Shown here one piece after another: positions 47,990 through 60,098 of a DNA stretch of 64,000 nt; positions within the stretch are counted from its first letter, which is position 1; each line of letters starts with the position of its first letter. Made by a program: the position numbers and the translations under genes. The notes below the pieces were generated by a model. It saw nothing but the letters and a program-made list of their open reading frames with translations, was not told the DNA's origin and searched no databases. Origin of the DNA: Pseudomonas fluorescens (lineage in GTDB: Bacteria > Pseudomonadota > Gammaproteobacteria > Pseudomonadales > Pseudomonadaceae); assembly GCA_902825215.1 (NCBI GenBank), contig LR782234.1, forward strand, positions 372,001 to 436,000. The letters are read 5' to 3'.

Positions 47990-48043
47990 GGGGACATGCA
48001 AGCAAGGCCGGGAGCCTAGCAGACGGTCGGTCTCGGTGACAGC

Positions 48044-48071
48044 TTGCGCGTTTGAAAAGGTCTGGTAGAAT
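48044..48071 (+). promoter_or_regulatory. Sigma-70 promoter of rpmE
   Basis: TTGCGC (48044-48049), a 16-base spacer and TAGAAT (48066-48071), followed by a GC-rich discriminator. Transcription would start about 64 bases before the rpmE ATG. Confidence 0.6.
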
Positions 48072-48141
48072 CCGCGGCCTAATTACGTGCGGTATTCAAC
48101 AATAGTGTTGGGTGGCGGCACGCTAGCCTGAGGAAGACACC

Positions 48142-48363
48142 ATGAAAGCCGAAATCCATCCGAACTACCCGGAAATCGCTGTTACCTGCAGCTGCGGTAA
48201 CAAGTTCGAAACTCGTTCGACCTACGGCAAAGCCCTGGCGATCGACGTTTGCAACGAATGCCACCCGTTCTACACCGGTAAGCAGAAGACTCTGGACACC
48301 GGCGGCCGCGTGCAGAAGTTCGCAGACCGTTTCAAATCTTTCGGCGTCGGCAACAAAGCCTGA
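48142..48363 (+). CDS. rpmE: 50S ribosomal protein L31, zinc-binding type
   Basis: A 73-residue large-subunit protein. Cys16, Cys18, Cys37 and Cys40 form the zinc site of the C+ form (CSCG and [10 protein letters not shown]). It ends in the usual basic FADRFKSFG region. GAGGAAGAC precedes the ATG. A terminator-like hairpin follows 50 bases after the stop, inside the next reading frame. Confidence 0.97.
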   Translation: MKAEIHPNYPEIAVTCSCGNKFETRSTYGKALAIDVCNECHPFYTGKQKTLDTGGRVQKFADRFKSFGVGNKA

Positions 48364-48374
48364 GGCTGATCATT

Positions 48375-49187
48375 TTGGAAGGTCGTATCGACTTCTCCAG
48401 ACTGATGAAAAAGGCGTCCCTTGCGGGCGCCTTTTTTGTGTCTGCGATTTGGCTTTCGGGTGCGCAAGCGTTCTGTCCAGCACCCACTGGGCTGGCCAGC
48501 GTCAGTGTGCAGCGCGTGGTCGATGGCGACACGCTGCGCCTGAGCGATGGCCGCAGCGTGCGGATGATCGGCCTTAATACGCCGGAGCTGGGCAAGCAGG
48601 GTCGCAGCGACGAGCCGTTCGCCGTGGCCGCGCGCAAACGCCTCGAAGCGTTGGTGGCGGACAGCGGCGGGCGTGTCGGCTTGCGTCCCGGCCGGCAGGG
48701 AAAGGACCACTACGGCCGAACGCTCGCGCATGTCTACAGTGCCAGCGGTGCCAATCTCGAAGCGCAAATGCTGGCTGATGGCCTCGGTTTCCAGGTGGCC
48801 GTTGCGCCGAACGTCGATCTGGTCGCCTGTCAGCGGGCCGCCGAAGCCTCGGCGCGGCAGGCCGGACGCGGCATCTGGCGGCAATCACCGGTACTCAAGG
48901 CACAGCAGATTCAGCGTTCCGGCTTCGCCGTGGTCAGCGGTCGGGTGAGCAAGGTGCAGCGCAATCGCGGCGGAATCTGGATCGAGTTGCAGGATGCGCT
49001 TGTACTGCGCATTGCACCCAATCTGGTCGGACAATTCGATAATGCTCGTTTGCAGGCGCTGAAGGGCCAGCAGATCGAGGCGCGCGGCTGGATCGTCGAT
49101 CGCTCGCGTCGCGGCGGCTTGCAGACGGGGCAGGCGCGCTGGCTGTTGCCATTGACCGATCCTTCGATGCTGCAGGGTTCGCGCTGA
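48375..49187 (+). CDS. Secreted thermonuclease-family nuclease
   Basis: A 270-residue protein with an SNase-like domain: VVDGDTLRLSDGRSVRMIGL (about residues 46-65) carries the calcium and catalytic Asp/Arg region, and GRTLAHVYSASGANLEAQML follows. The hydrophobic segment ASLAGAFFVSAIWLSGAQA is a signal peptide. Start is uncertain: TTG at 48375 has GAGG upstream, while ATG at 48405 begins the signal peptide directly but has no ribosome site. The family cleaves DNA or RNA. The C-terminal third (about 175-260) resembles an OB-like domain of unknown role. Confidence 0.82.
   Translation: MEGRIDFSRLMKKASLAGAFFVSAIWLSGAQAFCPAPTGLASVSVQRVVDGDTLRLSDGRSVRMIGLNTPELGKQGRSDEPFAVAARKRLEALVADSGGRVGLRPGRQGKDHYGRTLAHVYSASGANLEAQMLADGLGFQVAVAPNVDLVACQRAAEASARQAGRGIWRQSPVLKAQQIQRSGFAVVSGRVSKVQRNRGGIWIELQDALVLRIAPNLVGQFDNARLQALKGQQIEARGWIVDRSRRGGLQTGQARWLLPLTDPSMLQGSR
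48413..48437 (+). terminator. Terminator-like hairpin of rpmE within the nuclease start region
   Basis: GGCGTCCC/GGGCGCC stem with one bulge and loop TTGC, preceded by five A and followed by six T. It lies over codons for KKASLAGAFF of the nuclease signal peptide, so the same bases serve both roles. Confidence 0.6.
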
Positions 49188-49370
49188 AGAAAAATTGTAG
49201 ACATTTTTCGGATCGATTGTGAACAGTCCAGCCCTTGTGCGCCGTGGCTCTTGGCCCAAAGTCGTAGGGCAGGGCGCTTGACAGTGGTGACTGCCCAGTC
49301 TTGTGGGGACTTTGCGAGGCGCGTATCCTCGCTGACCAGTCTGTCCAACAGTAAAAAGCGGAATGCCAAA

Positions 49371-50639
<1,269 letters not shown>

Positions 50640-50660
50640 AAGCAGCCGCCCATAAAAAAA

Positions 50661-50684
50661 CCCAGCCTGGTGCTGGGTTTTTTT
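50661..50684 (+). terminator. Rho-independent terminator of maeB
   Basis: CCCAGC/GCTGGG stem with loop CTGGT, seven A before and seven T after, 21 bases past the maeB stop. Confidence 0.92.
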
Positions 50685-50689
50685 ATGGG

Positions 50690-50775
50690 CTGCAAGCTGC
50701 AAGCTGCAAGCTACGAGCTACAAGCAGTGCGCATTCCCGCTTTTACTTGCAGCTCAGAGCTTGCCGCTTGCAGCG
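50690..50775. repeat. Palindromic repeat, family D with tandem CTGCAAG units
   Basis: Three tandem CTGCAAG heptamers, then CTACGAGCTACAAGC, pair with GCAGCTCAGAGCTTGCCGCT and CTTGCAG further right. It lies between the convergent maeB and ponA. Confidence 0.6.
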
Positions 50776-50781
50776 GCCCCT

Positions 50782-53229
50782 CTAGAACAAGTCGATCGGC
50801 GCCTGCTCATCCGCCGGCAGTGGGCTGCCCGGTACGACGCCGTTGCCCAGCTCATTCATCGACGGTGGGGAGTCTTCAGCCTTGAACAGCTCGAAGTACG
50901 CGCCCGGTGTGCTCGGCGACGCTGCACGGCCACTGACCGGGTCGACGCGCAGGCTGAGGATGCCTTCCGGTTCTGGCTGCACATGCGGCGGCTTGTCCTT
51001 CAACGCGGCCGACATGTAATTCATCCAGATAGGCAGTGCCACAGTGCCGCCGAATTCGCGGCGGCCGAGGCTTTCCGGCTGGTCGAAACCGGTCCACACC
51101 GTGGTCACGTAATCGGCGTTGTAACCAGAGAACCACGCATCCTTCGATTCGTTGGTGGTACCGGTCTTGCCGGCGATGTCGCTGCGGCCCATGGCCAGGG
51201 CGCGACGGCCGGTGCCGAGTTTGATCACGTCCTGCAACATGCTGTTGAGGATGTAGGTGGTGCGACCATCGACAATCCGCTCGGCCACCGCTGGCGCTTG
51301 TGGCACTACCTGGTTGCCCGGCGCTTCGCCGGGAACCGGCGCGGCGTTGACTGTGAACGACTCGGTGTCCGGCGCGGCGATACCGTCCGTCGCCGAGCCA
51401 CCTTGCGGAACAGTCGGCGGGTTGGCCACGAACAGCGTGTCACCGTTACGGCTTTCGATCTTGTCGATGATGTACGGGGTGATCTTGTAACCGCCGTTGG
51501 CGAAGGTGCTCCAGCCGGTGGCGATCTCCATTGGCGTCAGCGTCGCGGTACCCAATGCCAGCGACAGGTTCGGCGGCAGGTCCTGCTTGTTGAAGCCGAA
51601 ACGGGTGATGTAGTCGATGGTTTTACCCACGCCCATCGCCTGCAGCAGACGGATCGACACCAGGTTACGCGACTTGTACAGCGCCTCGCGCAGACGAATC
51701 GGACCGAGGAAGGTGTTGGTGTCGTTCTTTGGACGCCAGACCTTGTCCAGGTACTCGTCGACGAACACGATCGGCGCATCGTTGACCAGGGTCGCAGCGG
51801 TGTAGCCACTGTCCAGGGCGGCGCTGTAGACGAACGGTTTGAAGCTCGAACCCGGCTGACGCTTGGCCTGCATGGCGCGGTTGTAGTTGCTCTGCTCGAA
51901 CGCGAAACCACCGACCAGCGAACGGATCGCGCCATTCTGCGGATCCAGCGACACCAGCGCACCTTGCGCCTGCGGGATCTGGCTGAACTTCAGCGAATTG
52001 TCTTTCTGGCGCTGCACACGAATAAGATCGCCGACCTGCGCGACATCCGCCGGCTGACGCGGATTGGCGCCCATGCTGTTGGTGTTGAGGAACGGCCGCG
52101 CCCACTTCATGGTGTCCCAGGCGACATGTTCTTCGCCGGTGCGGGTCAGCACTTGCAGGCCGTTCTTGTCGACCTGGGTAACGATTGCCGGTTCGAGACT
52201 GCTGATGGTGCGTTGCTTGGTCAGTTCGCTGGCCCAGGCTTCGCGGGTCTTGCCCGGCAAACGCGACTCGGGGCCGCGGTAACCGTGGCGCTGGTCGTAG
52301 GTCATCAAGCCTTCGTGCAGCGCGGTGTTGGCCATTTCCTGCAGGTTGCTCGGCACCGTGGTGGTGACGCGGAACCCCTCGGTGTAGGCGTCGCTGCCAT
52401 AGCGGCCGACCATTTCCGCGCGGGCCATTTCAGCGATGTACGGCGCGTTCACTTCAGGGGTCGGGACGTGGTAACTGGCGTTCAGCGGCTCGTTGATCGC
52501 TGCGGTGTAGTCGGCCTCGGTGATCTTGCCGAGCTTGTACATGCGCCCGAGGATCCAGTCGCGGCGCTCTTTGCTGCGCGCCGGGTTGGCCAGCGGGTTA
52601 AAGCGCGACGGGGCTTTCGGCAGGCCGGCGATCATCGCCATCTGCGCCAGGCTGACGTCGCGGATCGACTTGCCGTAATACACCTGCGCCGCCGCCTCGA
52701 TGCCGTAGGCGCGGTTGCCCAGATAGATCTTGTTGACGTACAGCTCAAGGATTTCATCCTTGGTCAGCTGCCGCTCGATCTGCAGGGCCAGAAGAATTTC
52801 CGTGGTTTTACGCGAAAAGCTACGTTCGCTGGTGAGGAAGAAGTTCTTCGCCACCTGCATGGTGATGGTGCTGCCGCCGGACTGGATGTGCCCGCTTTTG
52901 ACCAATTGGGTCGCGGCGCGCATCAGGCTGCTCGGATCGACGCCGTAGTGGTTGGCGAAATTGTCGTCTTCAGCACTTAGTAACGCATTAATGAAATTGG
53001 GCGGAATGTCGGCGAAACGGATCGGTGTGCGGCGCATTTCGCCAAACTCTGCGATCAACTTGTTATCGCTGCTGTAGACCCGCAGGGGAATCTGCAACTG
53101 AATGCTTCGCAGAGCCTCCACAGACGGCAAACCCGGACTAAGGTAAAGAAACGCGCCGCTGAGACCTAATAGCAGTCCGCAGAAAACGGCGACGATGGAC
53201 CAACCGAAAAATTTCAGCAGACGAATCAA
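50782..53229 (-). CDS. ponA: Penicillin-binding protein 1A (bifunctional PBP1a)
   Basis: Glycosyltransferase and transpeptidase for peptidoglycan. Membrane anchor near residues 9-29, a GT51 domain with SAEDDNFANHYGVD and GGSTITMQVAKN, an OB-like insert, then the transpeptidase with SSFKPF (active Ser), SRN-type KSRNLVSIR and KTGTTNESKDAWFSG. The start is uncertain: TTG at 53229 (MIRLLKFFGW, 815 residues) fits the family; the open frame extends to 53286. Divergent from pilM, as in other pseudomonads. Confidence 0.94.
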   Translation of the reverse strand: MIRLLKFFGWSIVAVFCGLLLGLSGAFLYLSPGLPSVEALRSIQLQIPLRVYSSDNKLIAEFGEMRRTPIRFADIPPNFINALLSAEDDNFANHYGVDPSSLMRAATQLVKSGHIQSGGSTITMQVAKNFFLTSERSFSRKTTEILLALQIERQLTKDEILELYVNKIYLGNRAYGIEAAAQVYYGKSIRDVSLAQMAMIAGLPKAPSRFNPLANPARSKERRDWILGRMYKLGKITEADYTAAINEPLNASYHVPTPEVNAPYIAEMARAEMVGRYGSDAYTEGFRVTTTVPSNLQEMANTALHEGLMTYDQRHGYRGPESRLPGKTREAWASELTKQRTISSLEPAIVTQVDKNGLQVLTRTGEEHVAWDTMKWARPFLNTNSMGANPRQPADVAQVGDLIRVQRQKDNSLKFSQIPQAQGALVSLDPQNGAIRSLVGGFAFEQSNYNRAMQAKRQPGSSFKPFVYSAALDSGYTAATLVNDAPIVFVDEYLDKVWRPKNDTNTFLGPIRLREALYKSRNLVSIRLLQAMGVGKTIDYITRFGFNKQDLPPNLSLALGTATLTPMEIATGWSTFANGGYKITPYIIDKIESRNGDTLFVANPPTVPQGGSATDGIAAPDTESFTVNAAPVPGEAPGNQVVPQAPAVAERIVDGRTTYILNSMLQDVIKLGTGRRALAMGRSDIAGKTGTTNESKDAWFSGYNADYVTTVWTGFDQPESLGRREFGGTVALPIWMNYMSAALKDKPPHVQPEPEGILSLRVDPVSGRAASPSTPGAYFELFKAEDSPPSMNELGNGVVPGSPLPADEQAPIDLF

Positions 53230-53418
53230 GGCTTTTGGACATCCAGAGCAAAGAATGAATTTGGCGACGGGGTTCCGGTTACACACAGAACGGTCCGCGC
53301 GGGCAGTAAAAAGCGGAAAAAAACGCTGGGCATTATAAGCACTTTTCCGCAGGGGGCGTCATTTGCGCTTCTGTCAAGACGGGGTGAAGGAACGCAATGC
53401 GTATTACAGAGTCCGTAA

Positions 53419-54509
<1,091 letters not shown>

Positions 54510-54510
<1 letters not shown>

Positions 54511-55076
54511 TGGCGCGGATCAACCTTTTACCCTGGCGCGAAGAGCGTCGCGAGGAACGGCGCAAGCGCTTTCTGCTGGCATTGACTGGCGTGTTCGTCG
54601 GCTCGGTCGGTGCCTTGCTGATTGCCGATCAGATCATCAGTGCCGCCATTGACCGGCAAGTGGCGCGCAATGACTACATCAGCAAGCAGATCGCCGTGGT
54701 CGACGAGCGGATCAAGCAGATCAGTGAGCTCAAGGCGCGCCGCCAACAACTGGTCGAGCGCATGCGCATCATCCAGGACTTGCAGGGCAACCGGCAGGTC
54801 AGCGGGCGGATATTCGATCAACTGGCGCGCACGCTGCCGGACGGTGTGTATTTCACTGAAGTGAAAATGACCGGCAAAGCCTTGTCGATCAGCGGCGCCG
54901 CTGAATCCAACAATCGCGTTTCCGACCTGATGCGCAATCTGGAAGCATCGGACTGGTTCGATGCGCCGAGCCTCAACGAAGTCAAGGCGACCACTGCCGG
55001 GCAAGTCGATCAGGCCAACACCTTTGAGCTGACCGTGCGCCAGACGCAGCCGAAGACTGCCGAGGACGACCAATGA
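54510..55076 (+). CDS. pilN: Type IV pilus assembly protein PilN
   Basis: Inner-membrane protein, 188 residues. Its cytoplasmic tip ARINLLPWREERR (residues 2-14) is the conserved PilM-binding motif, then one membrane helix near 22-42, a coiled coil and a ferredoxin-like periplasmic domain. Shares one base with pilM and overlaps pilO by four. Confidence 0.95.
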
Positions 55077-55696
55077 AACCGTCCGAATGGCTGGAAAGCC
55101 TGCGCAGCGTCGACTTCAACGACCTCGACACCAGCAACATCGGTTCGTGGCCGGCAGCGGTGAAGTTCATTGCCGGCGCGCTGTTGATGGTGCTGGTGTT
55201 GGCGCTTGGCTATAACTTTTTCATCAGCGATCTGGAAAACCAGCACGACCTCAAGCGCGAGGAAGAGCTGACGCTCAAGGAACAGTTCGCCAGCAAGGCG
55301 CGCCTGTCGGCCAATCTGGAGCTGTACACCCAACAGATGAAAGAGATGGAGAATACCTTCGGTGAGTTGTTGCGGCAGTTGCCCAGCGACACCGAAGTGC
55401 CGGGCCTGCTCGAAGACATCACCCGCACGGGCCTGGGCAGCGGCCTGGAATTCGAAGAGATCAAGCTGCTGCCGGAAGTCACCCAGCCGTTCTACATCGA
55501 ACTGCCAATCCAGATCACCGTTACCGGCGCTTATCACGACCTTGCCACATTCGTCAGTGGCGTAGCCGGATTGCCGCGCATCGTTACCCTTCACGATTTC
55601 GATCTCGCACCGGCCAACAAGGAAGGCGGACCGAAGCTGCGCATGAGCATCCTCGCCAAGACTTATCGCTATAACGACAAGGGGCTGCAGAAATGA
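55073..55696 (+). CDS. pilO: Type IV pilus assembly protein PilO
   Basis: Inner-membrane partner of PilN, 207 residues: a short cytoplasmic tail, a membrane helix near 32-48 (FIAGALLMVLVLALGYNFF), a coiled coil (LKEQFASKARLSANLELY) and a periplasmic ferredoxin-like domain. Overlaps pilP by four bases. Confidence 0.95.
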   Translation: MKPSEWLESLRSVDFNDLDTSNIGSWPAAVKFIAGALLMVLVLALGYNFFISDLENQHDLKREEELTLKEQFASKARLSANLELYTQQMKEMENTFGELLRQLPSDTEVPGLLEDITRTGLGSGLEFEEIKLLPEVTQPFYIELPIQITVTGAYHDLATFVSGVAGLPRIVTLHDFDLAPANKEGGPKLRMSILAKTYRYNDKGLQK

Positions 55697-56220
55697 CCCC
55701 GATTCGTTACATGGCCTGGGCGATGACGCTGCTCGCATTGAGCGGGTGTGGCGGGGGGGATGACTTCAGTGATCTCGACGCCTACATGAATGAAGTGCGC
55801 CTGCGTCCGGCCGGCAAGATTGAACCAACGCCGACATTCCGGTCTTACCCGACATTCACTTACAGCGCAGCCAACCTGCGCAGTCCGTTTTCACCGCAGG
55901 TGCGGGTCGATCTGGCCGGGCGCAAACACGGCTCGCGCAACGTCAAGCCCGACCCCAATCGGGTCAAACAATATCTGGAAGGTTTCAACATCGAGCAGTT
56001 CGAGATGGTCGGCACGATTGCCAATGCCTCAGGCTCGTTCGCGCTGCTGCGCGGTGCGGGCGGTGTGCATCGCTTGAAAGTCGGCGACTACCTGGGGCGT
56101 AACGACGGGCGCATCGTCGCCATCAGCGCGACTCAGGTCGACGTCGTCGAAATCGTGCCCGACGGGCAGGGCGCCTGGCTCGAGCGGCCGCGCACCATTC
56201 CTTTGAAAGAGCACTCATAG
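55693..56220 (+). CDS. pilP: Type IV pilus assembly lipoprotein PilP
   Basis: A 175-residue inner-membrane lipoprotein that links PilNO to the PilQ secretin. Signal peptide with lipobox LSGC, Cys19. A disordered linker with DLDAYMNEVRLRPAG (binds PilNO) is followed by a beta domain with GFNIEQFEMVGTI and LKVGDYLGRNDGRI. Confidence 0.95.
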   Translation: MTPIRYMAWAMTLLALSGCGGGDDFSDLDAYMNEVRLRPAGKIEPTPTFRSYPTFTYSAANLRSPFSPQVRVDLAGRKHGSRNVKPDPNRVKQYLEGFNIEQFEMVGTIANASGSFALLRGAGGVHRLKVGDYLGRNDGRIVAISATQVDVVEIVPDGQGAWLERPRTIPLKEHS

Positions 56221-56233
56221 TGGAAGTCGAACA

Positions 56234-58312
56234 ATGAACAGGATTTTCTCCACCCTCGGTTTTTCGCTATGGATAGCGCTGATGTCGCCGATGGTAAATG
56301 CGGCCAACCTGAAAGCGCTGGATGTGGCGGCGTTGCCGGGTGACCGCGTCGAACTGAAGCTGTCGTTCGACGGCCCGCCACCGTCGCCCAAGGGCTATAC
56401 CACCGAATCGCCGGCGCGGATCGCTGTCGATCTGCCCGGTGTTGCCAGCCAATTGACCAACAAGAATCTTGACCTGGGCAGCGGCAATGCGCGTACCGCC
56501 ACGGTGGTCGAGGCCAAGGATCGCACGCGGCTGATCGTCAGCCTCACTCAGCTTGCGCCTTACACCACGCGCATCGAGGGCAACAATCTGTTCGTGGTGG
56601 TTGGTCAGGGCGCCCCGGTGCCTGCCTCGCGCCCCGTCGCCGTTGCGCCGCGCACGAATACGGCAACTGCGCCAGCGGCAAAGGCATTCGCACCGAAACC
56701 TCGCGGCATTCGTGGCGTCGATTTTCAGCGCGGCACCGAGGGCGAGGGCAACGTCGTCATTGATCTCTCCGACCCGACCATCGCCCCGGATATCCAGGAA
56801 CACGACGGCAAAATCATCCTCAGCTTCGCCCGCACGCAATTGCCGGAAAAGCTGCGCGTGCGCCTCGACGTCAAGGACTTCGCCACGCCGGTGCAGTTCG
56901 TCAATGCCGCAGTGAGCGGTGATCGCACGCTGATCACCGTCGAGCCCAGCGGCACCTATGACTACTCGACCTTCCAGACCGACAACAAGCTGACCGTCAG
57001 CGTCCGCCCGATGAGCGTCGACGACCTGCAAAAACGCAACGCCGACCGTCAGGCCTACATCGGCGAAAAGCTCTCGCTGAATTTCCAGGACATCGACGTG
57101 CGCTCGGTGCTGCAATTGATCGCCGACTTCACCAACCTCAATCTGGTGGCCAGCGATACGGTGCAGGGCGGCATTACCTTGCGCCTGCAAAACGTACCGT
57201 GGGATCAGGCGCTGGATCTGGTGCTGAAAACCAAGGGCCTGGATAAACGCAAGATCGGCAACGTGCTGCTGGTCGCGCCGGCCGATGAGATCGCGGCCCG
57301 CGAACGCCAGGAACTCGAGTCGCAGAAACAGATTGCCGAACTGGCGCCGCTGCGCCGCGAACTGTTGCAGGTCAATTACGCCAAGGCGGCGGACATCGCC
57401 AAGCTGTTCCAGTCGGTGACCAGCGCCGAAGCGAAGATCGATGAGCGCGGTTCGATCACCGTCGATGAGCGTACCAACAACATCATCGCCTACCAGACTC
57501 AGGATCGCCTCGACGAGCTGCGGCGAATCGTGGCGCAACTGGATATTCCGGTGCGTCAGGTGATGATCGAGGCGCGCATCGTCGAGGCCAACGTCGATTA
57601 CGACAAGAGTCTCGGTGTGCGCTGGGGTGGTTCAGTGCAGAACAAGGGCAACTGGAATGCGTCCGGGGTCAACGGTTCGTCGAGCACCATCGGTACGCCG
57701 GGCAGCACCAGCACCAACTCGCCGTTCGTCGACATGGGCACCGTCAACAATACCTCGGGGATCGGCATCGCCTTCATCACCGACAACGTTCTGCTCGACC
57801 TTGAATTGACGGCGATGGAAAAGACCGGCAACGGTGAAATCGTCTCACAACCGAAAGTGGTCACCTCCGACAAGGAAACCGCGAAAATCCTCAAGGGCAC
57901 GGAAATTCCCTATCAGGAAGCCAGTTCCAGTGGCGCGACTTCGGTGTCGTTCAAGGAGGCCTCGCTGTCGCTGGAGGTCACGCCACAGATCACGCCGGAC
58001 AACCGCATCATCATGGAGGTCAAGGTCACCAAGGACGAGCCGGATTACCTGAACAAAGTGCAGGATGTGCCGCCGATCAAGAAAAACGAGGTCAACGCCA
58101 AGGTGCTGGTCAATGACGGCGAAACCATCGTGATTGGCGGTGTTTTTTCAAATACTCAGAGCAAGGTTGTAGATAAGGTGCCATTTCTTGGCGATGTGCC
58201 GTATCTTGGCCGCCTTTTCCGGCGTGATGTGGTTTCGGAGAAAAAATCCGAGCTGCTGGTATTTCTCACTCCGCGTATCATGAATAACCAGGCGATTGCT
58301 GTGAGTCGTTGA
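56234..58312 (+). CDS. pilQ: Type IV pilus secretin PilQ
   Basis: Outer-membrane channel for the pilus fibre, 692 residues. Signal peptide to about residue 24, two AMIN domains that bind peptidoglycan (about 30-115 and 155-265), secretin/TonB N-domains ([20 protein letters not shown] near 280) and the secretin domain ending in [17 protein letters not shown]. Last gene of pilMNOPQ, four bases before aroK. Confidence 0.96.
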   Translation: MNRIFSTLGFSLWIALMSPMVNAANLKALDVAALPGDRVELKLSFDGPPPSPKGYTTESPARIAVDLPGVASQLTNKNLDLGSGNARTATVVEAKDRTRLIVSLTQLAPYTTRIEGNNLFVVVGQGAPVPASRPVAVAPRTNTATAPAAKAFAPKPRGIRGVDFQRGTEGEGNVVIDLSDPTIAPDIQEHDGKIILSFARTQLPEKLRVRLDVKDFATPVQFVNAAVSGDRTLITVEPSGTYDYSTFQTDNKLTVSVRPMSVDDLQKRNADRQAYIGEKLSLNFQDIDVRSVLQLIADFTNLNLVASDTVQGGITLRLQNVPWDQALDLVLKTKGLDKRKIGNVLLVAPADEIAARERQELESQKQIAELAPLRRELLQVNYAKAADIAKLFQSVTSAEAKIDERGSITVDERTNNIIAYQTQDRLDELRRIVAQLDIPVRQVMIEARIVEANVDYDKSLGVRWGGSVQNKGNWNASGVNGSSSTIGTPGSTSTNSPFVDMGTVNNTSGIGIAFITDNVLLDLELTAMEKTGNGEIVSQPKVVTSDKETAKILKGTEIPYQEASSSGATSVSFKEASLSLEVTPQITPDNRIIMEVKVTKDEPDYLNKVQDVPPIKKNEVNAKVLVNDGETIVIGGVFSNTQSKVVDKVPFLGDVPYLGRLFRRDVVSEKKSELLVFLTPRIMNNQAIAVSR

Positions 58313-58316
58313 TTCT

Positions 58317-58835
58317 GTGCGAAATTTGATACTTGTAGGACCGATGGGTGCTGGCAAAAGCACCATCGGCCGATTGCTGGCCAAAGAGCTGCGCCTGCCG
58401 TTCAAGGATTCCGACAAGGAAATTGAGCTGCGCACGGGTGCCAATATCCCATGGATCTTCGACAAGGAAGGCGAGCCCGGCTTTCGTGACCGTGAGCAGG
58501 CGATGATCGCCGAGCTGTGCGCGTTCGACGGCGTGGTGCTGGCGACCGGCGGTGGCGCGGTGATGCGTGATGCCAATCGCAAGGCCCTGTTCGAGGGCGG
58601 GCGGGTGGTGTATCTGCACGCGTCCGTCGAACAGCAGGTCGGCCGCACCTCGCGTGACCGCAACCGGCCGTTGCTGCGCACCGCCGATCCGGCGAAAACC
58701 TTGCGCGACCTGTTGGCGATCCGCGATCCGCTTTATCGGGAAATTGCCGATCTGGTGGTGGAAACCGACGAACGGCCGCCGCGCATGGTGGTACTCGATA
58801 TTCTCGACCGTCTGGCGCAGCTTCCGCCCCGTTAA
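58317..58835 (+). CDS. aroK: Shikimate kinase
   Basis: Phosphorylates shikimate in aromatic amino acid synthesis. 172 residues from GTG at 58317. P-loop GPMGAGKST (8-16), DSDKEIE, GGGAVM and the lid region [11 protein letters not shown]. It sits directly after pilQ and before aroB, an arrangement shared across gammaproteobacteria. Confidence 0.96.
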   Translation: MRNLILVGPMGAGKSTIGRLLAKELRLPFKDSDKEIELRTGANIPWIFDKEGEPGFRDREQAMIAELCAFDGVVLATGGGAVMRDANRKALFEGGRVVYLHASVEQQVGRTSRDRNRPLLRTADPAKTLRDLLAIRDPLYREIADLVVETDERPPRMVVLDILDRLAQLPPR

Positions 58836-58987
58836 AGCCGCGCGTGAAATGCGCTATCCTCGGCGTCCTGTCACAGCCTGCCGAGGGTGTGGCGGATGGC
58901 CGGCAAGCGGCGTCACACCCGCTACAGGCCGCAGATAACCAATAATTCAGGGCAGGATGCCTGCTTCCATCTTCACTGTGGGGACAC

Positions 58988-60088
58988 ATGCAGACACTCA
59001 AGGTTGACCTGGGCGAGCGCAGCTACCCGATTCATATTGGCGAAGGTCTGCTGGACCAGCCCGAACTGCTGGCGCCGCACATCCACGGGCGGCAAGTGGC
59101 AATCATCTCCAACGAGACCGTTGCGCCGCTCTATCTTGAACGTCTGACCCGCAGCCTGGCGCAGTACTCGGTGATTTCCGTGGTGCTGCCCGACGGCGAA
59201 GCCTTCAAGAACTGGGAAACCCTGCAGTTGATCTTCGACGGCCTGCTGACCGCTCGACATGACCGCCGCACCACCGTCATCGCCCTCGGCGGCGGTGTGA
59301 TCGGCGACATGGCCGGATTCGCCGCTGCCTGCTACCAGCGCGGCGTCGATTTCATCCAGATTCCGACCACGCTGCTGTCCCAGGTCGATTCGTCGGTGGG
59401 CGGCAAGACCGGCATCAACCATCCGCTGGGCAAGAACATGGTCGGCGCGTTCTATCAGCCGAACGTGGTGCTGATCGATACCGCGTCGCTGAAAACCCTG
59501 CCCGAGCGCGAACTGTCCGCCGGTCTGGCAGAAGTCATCAAATACGGTCTGATCTGCGACGAACCGTTCCTGACCTGGCTCGAAGACAACGTCGACGCCC
59601 TGCGCGCGCTGGACCAGACGGCCCTGACGTATGCGATCGAGCGCTCGTGCGCGGCCAAGGCTGCGGTGGTCGGCGCCGATGAAAAGGAAACCGGCGTGCG
59701 CGCCACGCTCAATCTCGGCCATACCTTCGGCCACGCCATCGAAACCCATATGGGCTATGGTGTCTGGCTGCACGGTGAAGCAGTCGCGGCTGGCACGGTG
59801 ATGGCGCTGGAAATGTCTGCGCGTCTCGGCTGGATCAGTGAGCAGGAGCGCGATCGCGGTATTCGTCTGTTCCAGCGCGCCGGTCTGCCGGTGATTCCGC
59901 CTGAAGAAATGCGCGAAGCGGATTTTCTGCAACACATGGCAATTGATAAAAAAGTGATCGACGGTCGTCTGCGCCTGGTGCTGTTGCGCCGGATGGGTGA
60001 AGCGGTCGTGACCGACGATTATCCGAAAGAGGTTCTACAGGCCACGCTGGGAGCGGATTACCGCGCCCTGGCTCAGCTTAAAGGTTAA
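58988..60088 (+). CDS. aroB: 3-dehydroquinate synthase
   Basis: Makes 3-dehydroquinate from DAHP with NAD and zinc. 366 residues. [14 protein letters not shown] is the nucleotide loop, [11 protein letters not shown] the substrate site, and zinc ligands lie in [19 protein letters not shown] and WLHGEAV. GGGGAC precedes the ATG. Eleven bases before the ATPase/SPOR gene. Confidence 0.97.
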   Translation: MQTLKVDLGERSYPIHIGEGLLDQPELLAPHIHGRQVAIISNETVAPLYLERLTRSLAQYSVISVVLPDGEAFKNWETLQLIFDGLLTARHDRRTTVIALGGGVIGDMAGFAAACYQRGVDFIQIPTTLLSQVDSSVGGKTGINHPLGKNMVGAFYQPNVVLIDTASLKTLPERELSAGLAEVIKYGLICDEPFLTWLEDNVDALRALDQTALTYAIERSCAAKAAVVGADEKETGVRATLNLGHTFGHAIETHMGYGVWLHGEAVAAGTVMALEMSARLGWISEQERDRGIRLFQRAGLPVIPPEEMREADFLQHMAIDKKVIDGRLRLVLLRRMGEAVVTDDYPKEVLQATLGADYRALAQLKG

Positions 60089-60098
60089 AACGATTCCG

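Noticed and set aside
50690..50775. CRISPR-like array in the tandem CTGCAAG units
   Set aside because: Units are seven bases with no spacers and form part of a palindrome; no cas genes in the window.
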